DNA of 64,000 bases from an uncultured Halieaceae bacterium. Lineage in GTDB: Bacteria; Pseudomonadota; Gammaproteobacteria; Pseudomonadales; Halieaceae. Made by a program: the position numbers and the translations under genes. The notes beneath the pieces were generated by a model. That model had not been told where the DNA came from. It ran no database searches and saw nothing but the letters and a program-made list of their open reading frames with translations. The stretch covers positions 20,834 through 84,833 of the forward strand of contig CAJXNM010000006.1 of NCBI GenBank assembly GCA_913057135.1. The letters run 5' to 3'. This document shows, piece after piece, positions 45,779 through 54,224 of this stretch; the first letter of the stretch is position 1; each line of letters starts with the position of its first letter.

Positions 45779-46656
45779 GAAACAATGGGATGAGACTGGG
45801 CCGTCAGCAAGCTGGCTTGGGCATGATCGAGGTGTTAATCGCCGGCGTGGTTTTGGCTGTGGCTGTGGTGGGCACGACAGCATTGATGGTGGAGTGGGTG
45901 CGCTCCCTATCGGATGCTAACGTCCGATCCGATTCACTCAGCTACGCTAATCAGTGTCTTGAGTCGGCGCGCTTTCAAGTCGATGCCTGCGCCAGTGCCG
46001 GGACCATGCCATCGGTGCGGGTCAGTGTAGAGCGAGATTACGCAGTGACCACGGGTCTGGCGGGCGCCTTGTTAGAGGTTACCACCCTGTGGCAAGACCC
46101 CTTCGACGATGCCATTCAGCGGCGTATGCAGGTGCGTACACGCGTGCCCGCAGACAGCCAAATTGTCCGTCCAAGCCAGCTGGTACAGGCCCTTGCGATT
46201 ACACTGCCGCCATCGACAGATGAGCCCGGGGGGAATGATGGGGATGCCCCGGTCGATGAGGTCGGTGACCTCCCCGTCAATGATGAGAGTTCGCCTCCGC
46301 CTTGGACAGCCACTGTGCATATCGTGGGTATTACCCGCGCAGGGGACGGTGAATTTGGGGTTCAAGCAGAACCCGCCTGCGCTGGCAGCTACGACAATAG
46401 CAATGGTAATTACAGCTGGCGATGTGAGTTGTCGGTGCCAGCGGGTGAGACCTTGGGTATGGCCTTACGCATCAGCCCCGACAAGAATTACTGTGCAGAT
46501 GACGACGACGGTTCCACACCTAGAGACGCCTCTTACAGTGCTTCGATTGTGTTAGACAGAGACAGACCCACCGCCACCTTGACCCTGGAGTTCACCGAAG
46601 GCGACGCGGATGAGCGTCATGGTTGTGAGAATGGCCCGCGGCTCGAGCGCTCCTAG
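45775..46656 (+). CDS. pilV: PilV-like minor pilin with C-terminal extension
   Basis: 293 residues, ATG overlapping the pilX stop (ATGA). Prepilin site QAG/LGMIEVLIAGVVLAVAVVG with Glu5; QCLESARFQVDAC is in the usual PilV area. Beyond about residue 150 an acidic linker (DEVGDLPVNDE) leads to an about 115-residue Cys-containing beta-rich domain (CAGSYDNSNGNYSWRC) not seen in ordinary PilV. This may be an adhesin or lectin-like tip. Ends by overlapping convergent pilE by 4 bp. Confidence 0.75.
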   Translation: MRNNGMRLGRQQAGLGMIEVLIAGVVLAVAVVGTTALMVEWVRSLSDANVRSDSLSYANQCLESARFQVDACASAGTMPSVRVSVERDYAVTTGLAGALLEVTTLWQDPFDDAIQRRMQVRTRVPADSQIVRPSQLVQALAITLPPSTDEPGGNDGDAPVDEVGDLPVNDESSPPPWTATVHIVGITRAGDGEFGVQAEPACAGSYDNSNGNYSWRCELSVPAGETLGMALRISPDKNYCADDDDGSTPRDASYSASIVLDRDRPTATLTLEFTEGDADERHGCENGPRLERS

Positions 46657-47132
46657 TGTCCCCAACAGTGGCGGTCTTGCTCACTGGTGTACACGGGACC
46701 TCGCTCGTTCAGCACAAAGCCGGTGCACTCATCCCCCGCTTGGCGCCCGGTGGGCGTGGCGAGTGCGGTGAAACCCTTTGCATCCGCCGACGAAATCTGT
46801 AATCGATACAGATTACCGACACTGTCAGGGTTAAGGCCCAGTTGCTCAAGGCTATTAGCGTAGACCGCGTGGTTGCCCTTGTACTTCTCTTGCAAGATGC
46901 CAATGCGCATGAGTCCATCGCGGGCTTCCGCCCGATGTCCCCGCTTTACAAAGGCCTGATAACTGGGAAGGGCAATGGCGGCGATAATGGCCACGAGTAC
47001 CAGCGCAATCATGGTCTCTATAAGGGTGACGCCAGCGATGTTGCGATGACGGGACGCTGCCCCGCCTAACCGCAGCATTGAGCCTTTGTTGCTGTTCGTC
47101 GCCACGTCGTCGTGTCCAGTTTTTGCCCCCAT
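46653..47132 (-). CDS. pilE: Type IV pilin PilE
   Basis: 159 residues. Prepilin site AG/VTLIETMIALVLVAIIAAIALPSYQAFVKRG with Glu5, then a short globular domain with Cys residues (DECTGF and DRHC) forming the likely D-loop. It is of the PilE minor-pilin group that normally follows pilY1. Here it lies on the opposite strand, convergent with pilV. The leader is long (about 33 residues before the Gly) if ATG 47132 is right; an internal ATG 18 codons later gives a shorter leader. Confidence 0.82.
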   Translation of the reverse strand: MGAKTGHDDVATNSNKGSMLRLGGAASRHRNIAGVTLIETMIALVLVAIIAAIALPSYQAFVKRGHRAEARDGLMRIGILQEKYKGNHAVYANSLEQLGLNPDSVGNLYRLQISSADAKGFTALATPTGRQAGDECTGFVLNERGPVYTSEQDRHCWGH

Positions 47133-47236
47133 GAACTCTAGGGGAAATAAGACGCACCCGCAACTACGACCCCGCCGTCGCTAGGGCCTGTCGGGCTACG
47201 CTGCTCTCGGGTCTCGCCCGTTAACGGTTTCGCCTG

Positions 47237-48430
47237 TCAGCGGTTTCTGCCGAGACGCTCGTGGGCGTCTACCCACTCATTGGTGCGTGTTTCCTTGTCG
47301 ACGCGGGTGGCAGCTGCCAATGACAGTTCGCCGGCGACCACTAACCCTGCTGCAATTTCACAGAGCTTCAGGGCTTTACCTTTACCCAGGCAGTCCATCA
47401 TAGCCAGGCATTCGCTTTGGGTGGGTAGATTGGTACCCCCGCCGTAGCTGGCCATGATGATTGAGGGCAGGGTGATCGAGAAGTAGTAGTCACCGTTTCG
47501 CAACAGACGTTGGTACACCGTGCACTGATTGGATTCACCAATGTTGGCAATGTCTTGACCCGTCGCCAAATAAAGCGCCGCTAAACCATTTGCAGGGTGA
47601 CTGGCGTTGTTGGAGCTGTTGGTTTGAAACGAGGACAGGGTGGCAATTTGATAGCCGTACTGCATTTGCTCGGGGGTGATACGCAAGTGATCAATCAGCA
47701 CCTGCCGGGGAATGGTGAGCTCGGCGGTGACGCGGCGCCCTCGTCCTTTCAGCAAATTCACCGACGACGTGCGCTTTTCGGTGTCGTAGTTACCCGATAA
47801 CATGTAGTTGCGTAAGTTGCCCGGATAATTCGCCTGAATCCACTCGCAGGCAAAGAAGGTGGCGCGACTGGTCATGTTCTGACCGGCGGCATCGCCGGTT
47901 GAGTAGTCGAAACGGGTGGCCACGTAGTTGTGGAAATGGTAATTCTCAATTTCCAGCAGCTTGCCCACCGAGGTGGTGCTTTCCGCCTGCGCCTTGATGG
48001 CTTCCATGTTCTCACGCAGCCAAATTTGGAAATCTCGGGCATCTCGGGCGTTGTTGAAAATAAATAGCGGTGCTCGCTGCATCGACTCCGCCGACACTGT
48101 GGTGGTCACACCCCCAGAGGCGCGGATCACTTTCATGCCCCGGTTGTAACTGGCCAGCATAGTGCCTTCAACAGTGGCCATAGGGACGTAAAACTCCCCT
48201 TGGGCGTGCTCGCCATTTACCAGGAGGGGGCCTGCAACGCCGATTGGAATTTGGGCCACGCCCCACATGTTCTCGATATTGCCCGCCATCACGTGGGGGT
48301 CGAAGGAGAAGTTTTTGCTGTGGTGCAGTTCGGCACCGGTTTGCTGCTCAATAAATTGCTGCCGCTGGGTAACGATGTCGTAGCTGTAGTCGTCTTCGTT
48401 ACTTCTGGGGATACGTTTGTCGTCGCTCAT
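47237..48430 (-). CDS. Hydroxymethylglutaryl-CoA reductase, class I-like
   Basis: 397 residues. Class I catalytic residues are readable: Glu88 in EGTMLASYNRG, Lys219 in LSGNYDTEKRTSSVNLL, Asp293 in TGQDIAN and His390 in the C-terminal DAHERLGRNR. The SGNYDTEK segment aligns with the eukaryotic/archaeal SGNYCTDKK block, not with class II enzymes. Makes mevalonate from HMG-CoA or runs in reverse. No other mevalonate genes are in the window. The start overlaps the preceding flavin enzyme gene by 4 bp. Confidence 0.87.
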   Translation of the reverse strand: MSDDKRIPRSNEDDYSYDIVTQRQQFIEQQTGAELHHSKNFSFDPHVMAGNIENMWGVAQIPIGVAGPLLVNGEHAQGEFYVPMATVEGTMLASYNRGMKVIRASGGVTTTVSAESMQRAPLFIFNNARDARDFQIWLRENMEAIKAQAESTTSVGKLLEIENYHFHNYVATRFDYSTGDAAGQNMTSRATFFACEWIQANYPGNLRNYMLSGNYDTEKRTSSVNLLKGRGRRVTAELTIPRQVLIDHLRITPEQMQYGYQIATLSSFQTNSSNNASHPANGLAALYLATGQDIANIGESNQCTVYQRLLRNGDYYFSITLPSIIMASYGGGTNLPTQSECLAMMDCLGKGKALKLCEIAAGLVVAGELSLAAATRVDKETRTNEWVDAHERLGRNR

Positions 48431-49392
48431 GAGCCCAGTAACCTCGCCCGTGCGGCGGCATACTCACCCTGGAGCTTGGCCACGTAGTCCGCTGTGCTAC
48501 CGATGGTCTTGATAGCGCCAATACCTTGACCGGAGCCCCAGATGTCTTTCCATGCCTTGGCATCGGTATTGCCACCGGAGCCGAAGTCCATCTTCGATGG
48601 ATCGCTCTCGGGCAGATTGTCGGGGTCGAGTCCCGAGTTTTCGATGGAGGGCCTCAGGTAGTTGCCGTGAACGCCGGTGAACAGATTGCTGTAGACGATA
48701 TCGTCGGCGCCGCAATCAACAATGGCCTGTTTGTAGGCTTGTTCGGCATTGGCTTCCTCGGTGGCAATAAAGGCTGAGCCGATGTAAGCAAGGTCTGCAC
48801 CCATTGCTTGCGCCGCTAGTACCGCATCGCCGGTAGCGATAGAGCCTGAGCAGAGCAGGGGCCCATCGAACCATTCACGTATTTCTTGTATCAGTGCAAA
48901 GGGCGATTGCTGACCCGCATGACCACCGGCGCCTGCCGCCACCGCGATCAAGCCATCGGCCCCTTTCTCGATGGCTTTTCGAGCAAAGCGGTTGTTGATG
49001 ACATCGTGCAGGGTAATACCACCGTAGCTGTGGATTGCCTCGTTCACCATCTCTTTGGCGCCGAGGGAGGTGATGACAATGGGTACCTTGTACTTCACAC
49101 ACATTTCCAGATCGTGCTCTAAGCGGTTGTTAGAGCCGTGCACGATCTGGTTGACCGCAAATGGCGCCGCGGGCTTGTCGGGGTTCTCTTGGTTGTAGCG
49201 ATCGAGTTCTTCGGTAATGCGCTGCAGCCACTGATCGAGCACCGGCTCGGGGCGTGCGTTAAGGGCAGGGAAGGAGCCGACGACACCCGCTTTGCACTGG
49301 GCGATGACCAAGTCTGGATTCGAGATAATGAATAACGGCGCTGCTACAACGGGCAGACGAAGTTGGTCTTTAAGGATCGGTGGCAGGGCCAT
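48427..49392 (-). CDS. NAD(P)H-dependent flavin oxidoreductase (nitronate monooxygenase-like)
   Basis: 321 residues, FMN TIM barrel: VVAAPLFIISNPDLV at the N-terminus, then VAAGAGGHAGQQSPF with the conserved His, and GSIATGDAVLAAQAMGADLAYIGSAF for phosphate binding. The family covers 2-nitropropane dioxygenases, quinone reductases and enoyl reductases. It is co-translated with the HMG-CoA reductase gene. Its promoter region carries the palindrome at 49452-49466, suggesting control by a TetR-like repressor. Confidence 0.85.
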   Translation of the reverse strand: MALPPILKDQLRLPVVAAPLFIISNPDLVIAQCKAGVVGSFPALNARPEPVLDQWLQRITEELDRYNQENPDKPAAPFAVNQIVHGSNNRLEHDLEMCVKYKVPIVITSLGAKEMVNEAIHSYGGITLHDVINNRFARKAIEKGADGLIAVAAGAGGHAGQQSPFALIQEIREWFDGPLLCSGSIATGDAVLAAQAMGADLAYIGSAFIATEEANAEQAYKQAIVDCGADDIVYSNLFTGVHGNYLRPSIENSGLDPDNLPESDPSKMDFGSGGNTDAKAWKDIWGSGQGIGAIKTIGSTADYVAKLQGEYAAARARLLGS

Positions 49393-49451
49393 GGTGCATT
49401 CTCCTGGCTGAGAAAACGGGGCCGCGTTCAGGGAGCGGCGGACTGAATTTG

Positions 49452-49487
49452 AACATACAGTATGTTTTTTTGTCGCTCAAGTATGTT
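49452..49487. promoter_or_regulatory. Palindromic operator upstream of the HMG-CoA reductase operon
   Basis: AACATAC-A-GTATGTT (49452-49466) is a perfect 15-bp inverted repeat, and a further half-site GTATGTT lies at 49481-49487, exactly 21 bp (two helical turns) after the first. It is 60 bp upstream of the flavin oxidoreductase gene and could also affect divergent gspA. The rest of 49393-49648 shows nothing but the gspA ribosome site. Confidence 0.55.
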
Positions 49488-49648
49488 GCGGTGATCACAG
49501 GCGCTTGCCGCGGCTTTGTCCGTTTTTCATGGGGCAATCATCGCCCCTATTCATCGCCCCTGTGAGCATAGGTAGAGGCATGGCAGAAGGACTGCCGTGG
49601 CACCACCCGACCGATGTACACTAGCGGCTCTACAGGGAGGTCATTGCC

Positions 49649-51529
49649 ATCTATCACCAGTACTTTGGTTTGAGCGAGTCACCGTTTTCCATTGCGGTGA
49701 ACCCACGCTACCTATTTATGAGCCCGCGGCACCGGGATGCCCTTGCGCATTTGTTATACGGGGTTGGTAGTGGCGGTGGTTTTATCCTTCTAACCGGAGA
49801 GGTGGGCACCGGCAAAACCACTATTAATCGCTGCCTCCTCGAGCAAATGCCCGAAACCACCGATTTAGCCATTGTGCTCAATCCAGCGCTGAGTGCCGTG
49901 GAACTGTTGGCTACCGTGTGTGACGAGCTGGGCATTGACTACCCAGAGGGCACCACGAGCCTGAAACACCTAACCGATGCACTGCATCGCTATTTGTTGT
50001 CCAATCATGAAGCGGGTCGCAAGACCGTGTTGATGATCGATGAGGCGCAGCATCTTGATTTTGACGTACTCGAACAGATCCGACTGTTAACCAATCTTGA
50101 GACCGATGAAGAAAAACTGCTGCAAATTATTCTTATTGGCCAGCCAGAGTTAAGCGAAAAGCTCGCCCGCCCCGAGTTGCGCCAATTAAATCAGCGCATC
50201 ACCGCTCGCTATGACTTGCAACCACTCAACGCACAGGAAACCGCAGCGTACATTCGGCATCGACTGGAGGTGGCTGGATTACCGGGGGGACGTGAGTTAT
50301 TCCCGATGGCCGTGGTTCGGGAGATCCACCGATGTAGCCGCGGTATTCCTCGGCAGATTAATTTGTTGTGCGACCGCACCTTGCTGGGCGCCTATGGTCG
50401 CAAGCAAAACACCATTAACCGCCAGTTAGTGCGCGATGCTGCAGCCGAGGTGTTCGGGCAGCAGGGCAAAACGAACCAAGATTGGCGCTTGCCACTGCTA
50501 GCCGGAGTCAGTCTGGTCTCGGTGCTGCTGCTCGCTATCGTGTTGTTATGGCCCGATGACGACCCTGAAATGCCGTCAGTAGCCCAGGCATCGACAGGCA
50601 GCTCATCGGCAGTACAGCCGGGTAAAGGGCAACCCGCAGTACCCTCACCGGCAGCGACTCAAACTCTTGCGGGACCCTCTGGTGCCGATCGTGCCCCTGT
50701 CCACAATGCCCCTGTCCAGAAAGCCCCTGTCGATCAAGCTAGGTCTATCAGTGACGTCCGAGCGAACACGGAAACCGCCGCAGCTGGCGTTAACCAACAA
50801 ACGGGCGTGGCACCCGCGACCCAGTCTGAGTCACGACCGCTCGTGCAGGCGCCTTTACCCTCGTGGTTGTTGAGCGATGATTTGGCGAGCACCTGGTGGT
50901 GGCGCCTACACAGCGATGGCCCCTTTCCCGGTATAGGCTGCCCAGAGCGCCCAGTGGCCGGTTGGCAGTGTGTTCAAGCTCGCGCTGGAAACTTGCTAGA
51001 GCTTAGTGGTCGCCAGCGGCCGCTGCTATTAACTACACGGACACCCGACGGCTTTAGCGCCAAGACGCTGGTTCTCGGCTTTGATGCCAACAGTGCGTGG
51101 GTGCTCACGGGTGTACCGGGGCTGGCCCAGGCATCCGCCGTAGAGCAGGTGGAGCTGGGTGTGCTAAGTGATGCTTGGCGCGGTGACTACCAGTTTTTGT
51201 GGCAGGTACCCGACGGATGGCGTGGCCCCGTAGGACTGGGTGATACCGGGTCTGTGGTGGCTGCGGTCGCCGCCGATTTCGCTGCCTTAGATGGTCAGCC
51301 AGTAACCCTGCTTGATGATGGCAGCGATCGGTTTAACAGTGCTCTTGAGCAGCGAGTGATGCTATTTCAAAGCAGTGAAGGCCTGATGGCCGATGGGGTC
51401 GTGGGCGCGCAGACGTATATTCGCCTGAATGAGCGATTGGCGCGCACTCAGGGGTTGTCCCAGAGTCTGGAGCGGGTTAGACGACTGTTGCGCGCGACAG
51501 GCACAGCTAGCAGTAGCGGGAGTCTCTAA
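49649..51529 (+). CDS. gspA: GspA/ExeA-family AAA ATPase with peptidoglycan-binding domain
   Basis: 626 residues. The N-terminus reads (ATC)YHQYFGLSESPFSIAVNPRYLFMS, then Walker A GEVGTGKTT, Walker B VLMIDEAQHL and sensor RQLNQRITARYDL. A membrane helix (LLAGVSLVSVLLLAIVLLWP) is followed by a Pro/Ala linker and a peptidoglycan-binding-type C-terminus. ExeA with ExeB remodels peptidoglycan so the secretin can assemble. Relatives start MYxxYFGL; here that Met position is ATC, with AGGGAGG 8 nt upstream. The nearest standard start, TTG 49670, would remove seven conserved residues. Confidence 0.85.
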   Translation: MYHQYFGLSESPFSIAVNPRYLFMSPRHRDALAHLLYGVGSGGGFILLTGEVGTGKTTINRCLLEQMPETTDLAIVLNPALSAVELLATVCDELGIDYPEGTTSLKHLTDALHRYLLSNHEAGRKTVLMIDEAQHLDFDVLEQIRLLTNLETDEEKLLQIILIGQPELSEKLARPELRQLNQRITARYDLQPLNAQETAAYIRHRLEVAGLPGGRELFPMAVVREIHRCSRGIPRQINLLCDRTLLGAYGRKQNTINRQLVRDAAAEVFGQQGKTNQDWRLPLLAGVSLVSVLLLAIVLLWPDDDPEMPSVAQASTGSSSAVQPGKGQPAVPSPAATQTLAGPSGADRAPVHNAPVQKAPVDQARSISDVRANTETAAAGVNQQTGVAPATQSESRPLVQAPLPSWLLSDDLASTWWWRLHSDGPFPGIGCPERPVAGWQCVQARAGNLLELSGRQRPLLLTTRTPDGFSAKTLVLGFDANSAWVLTGVPGLAQASAVEQVELGVLSDAWRGDYQFLWQVPDGWRGPVGLGDTGSVVAAVAADFAALDGQPVTLLDDGSDRFNSALEQRVMLFQSSEGLMADGVVGAQTYIRLNERLARTQGLSQSLERVRRLLRATGTASSSGSL

Positions 51530-51530
51530 G

Positions 51531-52544
51531 GTGTCGATGATCCTCGAGGCTTTGAAGCGCTCCAGGGAACCGGTTCCAGGGGGCGCCAGTGTGCCCACCT
51601 TGGATACTGAGCACTACCAGGTGGTTATGGCCCCAGCCACACCGTCTTGGGTGTGGGGTTTGGCGGGTGTTTCCGCTGCATCCCTTGGATTTGCCGCATT
51701 TATGTGGTTCAGCTCGGGTCACGATACAGTAGCCACCGGGGTGTCCTCCAATGTGGCGCCAGTGGGGGTAAGCAGCCAGACCGCAGCTGGCCCCGTGGAG
51801 TTAACCACCAAGCATCGGATAGATCCCGCATCGGTATCGGTGCAGCCGCAAACACTAGCCGCAAGCTCATCTGCACCCTCGGCGCTGCCGGCGTCATTGA
51901 CCCCAAGGACGGCTCCAGCCACGTCGCCAGCCACATCGATAAGCGGGGCTGTGCAGACTACCGAGCCAAGTAAAGCGCCGCCGAGTGCATCCGTAGCGGC
52001 ACTGTATGCATCGCGCTCGATACAAGCCGACGGCGGTGCTACTGGCGAAGCGACCATGGCTGTTGCCCAGGGATCGTCTACGGCTGTTACCCAAGGATCG
52101 TCTGCGGCCGTTGCCCAGGGGTCGTCCAGGGCTGTTGCCCAAGATAAACCCCCTGAGTTGCCGCAAAATAATCCCGCGGCGCCCCAGGTGCTACCCGAGG
52201 CAAGCAAACCTGCTCCTAAAGCCAGCCAGCGCGATATCGATGTCGATGAGGTGTTACGTCGTGCTCAGGCTGCTATCGGTCAGGAGCGTTTGAGCGAGCA
52301 TCCCGCGCCATTGCTTGAGTCCCTGTCGCAGCAGCAAAAAGACCGGATTCCCACCGTCATGTATCGCCAGCACGATTGGGCCTCGGCCGGCGAGGCGAGC
52401 GTTGTGCTAAATGGGCAGCGATTACAAGTGGGGGATCAGCACAATGGGTTTCGGGTGCAAGCGATTCTCCGGGACAGCGTCGTCCTAGAGTGGGGAGGGA
52501 CCACTTTCCGATTGCGAGCCTTGAACAGCTGGATCAATCTCTAG
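51531..52544 (+). CDS. gspB: GspB/ExeB-family secretin-assembly protein
   Basis: 337 residues. The start MSMILEALKRS matches the GspB N-terminus (MSxILEALKKS); GTG 51531 is chosen because GGGAG lies 8 nt upstream. One membrane helix (VWGLAGVSAASLGFAAFMWF) is followed by a long Ala/Ser/Pro linker with tandem repeats and a C-terminal PilP-like domain (VVLNGQRLQVGDQHNGFRVQAIL). Partner of the upstream ATPase. It ends with TAG, and the same frame continues with CAG and CAC codons. Confidence 0.85.
   Translation: MSMILEALKRSREPVPGGASVPTLDTEHYQVVMAPATPSWVWGLAGVSAASLGFAAFMWFSSGHDTVATGVSSNVAPVGVSSQTAAGPVELTTKHRIDPASVSVQPQTLAASSSAPSALPASLTPRTAPATSPATSISGAVQTTEPSKAPPSASVAALYASRSIQADGGATGEATMAVAQGSSTAVTQGSSAAVAQGSSRAVAQDKPPELPQNNPAAPQVLPEASKPAPKASQRDIDVDEVLRRAQAAIGQERLSEHPAPLLESLSQQQKDRIPTVMYRQHDWASAGEASVVLNGQRLQVGDQHNGFRVQAILRDSVVLEWGGTTFRLRALNSWINL
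52059..52142 (+). repeat. 24-bp tandem repeats within gspB
   Basis: Three full 24-bp units and one half unit encode AVAQGSST, AVTQGSSA, AVAQGSSR and AVAQ in the linker of the GspB protein. Units differ at a few third positions, so the array is not brand new. Length variation would only change the periplasmic linker. Confidence 0.85.
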
Positions 52545-52580
52545 CAGCAGCAGCAGCAGCAGCAGCAGCACCACCACCAC
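52543..52580 (+). repeat. Trinucleotide run overlapping and following the gspB stop
   Basis: Nine AGC units (52543-52569) then ACC units to 52580. In the gspB frame it reads TAG, eight CAG, four CAC, TAG, TAG. The remaining part of the gap (52587-52656) holds a TTTGGGT/ACCCAAA hairpin at 52648-52669, reaching into the phoA end, that could terminate both genes. Confidence 0.9.
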
Positions 52581-52656
52581 TAGTAGGCACATGGCTGACC
52601 GCCACGGGGAAGGTCACACTATCCCGTGCGGCCTCAAGACCTCGTCTTTTGGGTGT

Positions 52657-54099
52657 TTACAGACCCAAATACTGGCGCATAGCCTGATAGACATCCCGCT
52701 GGCGCATAAAAGGCTTCACGACACCCAGCGCTTGTGCATTGCCGAAAAGCGGTACGTTGGCGCCGGTATGCTCCTCGGAAGGGAATACCGTCGTGGCGTA
52801 GTTAATCGCCATAAGCCCACCCTCTGGTGTCTCTATGCGTGCGATTTTGCCAGGGGTATAGCTGGGCAGAGGCAGGTCCTCGAATAAGCTGGGCTCGGGT
52901 ACGATTTGTGCGGCTTGAGCATGGTCGGCGGTGACCAGCACCAAGGTATTCGGGTGCAGTTCAGCGTAGGTGAGGGCTACCGCTAGCGCCTCTTCGAGCT
53001 GTTCAATTTCGCCGATAGAGCCACAGGGGTTACGGGCGTGGCTTTGTTTGTCGATAGATGCTGACTCAATCATTAAAAATAGGCCGCGATCGTTGTTGCG
53101 CGATAAACGATCAAGCGCCACTTCAGTCAGGGTGGCTAGAGTGGGCGTGGTACCAAATTCAGGGTTTGGCTCACAAGCCATGGGCGCGGGTTGTTCCACG
53201 GTGCCTAGTCGCTCGTCCACTTTGTTCAGTAGGCTGCCAGTCACTGCCTCGGCTTTACGGCCATCGGCACCGCGCAGGCGCACAGGTAAATGTTTGGGTG
53301 CAAATAAGCCCAGCAGCCGTGCATCCTTATCGCTAGTCAGCAGGCTATCGAGATCGGTGGCGACAGCGATGCCCTGGCTTTTTGCCTGCTCGAGCAGTGT
53401 GATGTCGCTGTCAAAGGGGCTGTAATCGAAGTGTTTCAGACCGCCCCCTAAGACGACATGTGCTGGACTTGCAATAATTTGCTCGGCGATTGAGCCTGGG
53501 CCGCCGTTGTTGCGAGCATCGTCGGGACAGCCCGGGTATTGGCTGCCGTAGCGTTCTCCACCCATAATTATTTCGGGGTTCTCGCAGCCGCGGTTACTGA
53601 CGTGGGCCATGAAACTGGCGGGTGTTGCGTCGGTGACTGAGGCGGTAGCCACAATGCCGGTGCGGTAACCCGCGGCTGCCGCTTGCTCCAGTAAGGTTTC
53701 GATATCCTTATCTTGTCGATCGGTGCCGACTCGACCAATCTCGGTGACCTGTCCGCCAGCAAGGGTAGTGGCCGTGTTGGCCGAGTCCGCCACATAAACA
53801 GGCTTACCTTGCGCATCGACGGTCTCGACTTGTACCGCAGCTCGGATAGGTAAAGTGTCGAGGGTGAGTTCGCCGGCGGCGCCCATTAAATAGTTTCGAC
53901 CCATGGTGACATGTTGATCGTCGAAGCCATCACCGATCAACAAAATGACCGCACGGTGTTCATCGGATGCGGTGGTCGCGAGTGTTGCGCTACTGACACC
54001 CAAAGCCATGAGACTGCTGAGTAGGGCACGGCGCAGATGACGTCCCCTGATACAGGTGCTTGTGTGGTCGGCAACAGTGGTAATAAATCGGCGAATCAT
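52657..54099 (-). CDS. Alkaline phosphatase (PhoA family)
   Basis: 480 residues with a signal peptide (LRRALLSSLMALGVSSATLATTA). Metal and catalytic residues: Asp57 in LLIGDG, nucleophile Ser106 in DSANTAT, Glu/Asp/His ligands in FLMIESASIDKQSH and VTADHAQA, and His in EEHTGANVP. Periplasmic enzyme that frees phosphate from monoesters. No Pho box was identified upstream. Convergent with gspB; the 125-bp gap to modC (54100-54224) shows no clear element. Confidence 0.9.
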   Translation of the reverse strand: MIRRFITTVADHTSTCIRGRHLRRALLSSLMALGVSSATLATTASDEHRAVILLIGDGFDDQHVTMGRNYLMGAAGELTLDTLPIRAAVQVETVDAQGKPVYVADSANTATTLAGGQVTEIGRVGTDRQDKDIETLLEQAAAAGYRTGIVATASVTDATPASFMAHVSNRGCENPEIIMGGERYGSQYPGCPDDARNNGGPGSIAEQIIASPAHVVLGGGLKHFDYSPFDSDITLLEQAKSQGIAVATDLDSLLTSDKDARLLGLFAPKHLPVRLRGADGRKAEAVTGSLLNKVDERLGTVEQPAPMACEPNPEFGTTPTLATLTEVALDRLSRNNDRGLFLMIESASIDKQSHARNPCGSIGEIEQLEEALAVALTYAELHPNTLVLVTADHAQAAQIVPEPSLFEDLPLPSYTPGKIARIETPEGGLMAINYATTVFPSEEHTGANVPLFGNAQALGVVKPFMRQRDVYQAMRQYLGL

Positions 54100-54224
54100 G
54101 GTGTGCTCCCTGTTGGAATCGAGCGCAGAGTAGACGGCCCGCTGACCCTCCGCAAGGGTAACGGGGACGTTAAATGTACGACGGTGTTCGAGAGAACTCT
54201 GTCTTGTTTATTGTAGGGTGCGGG

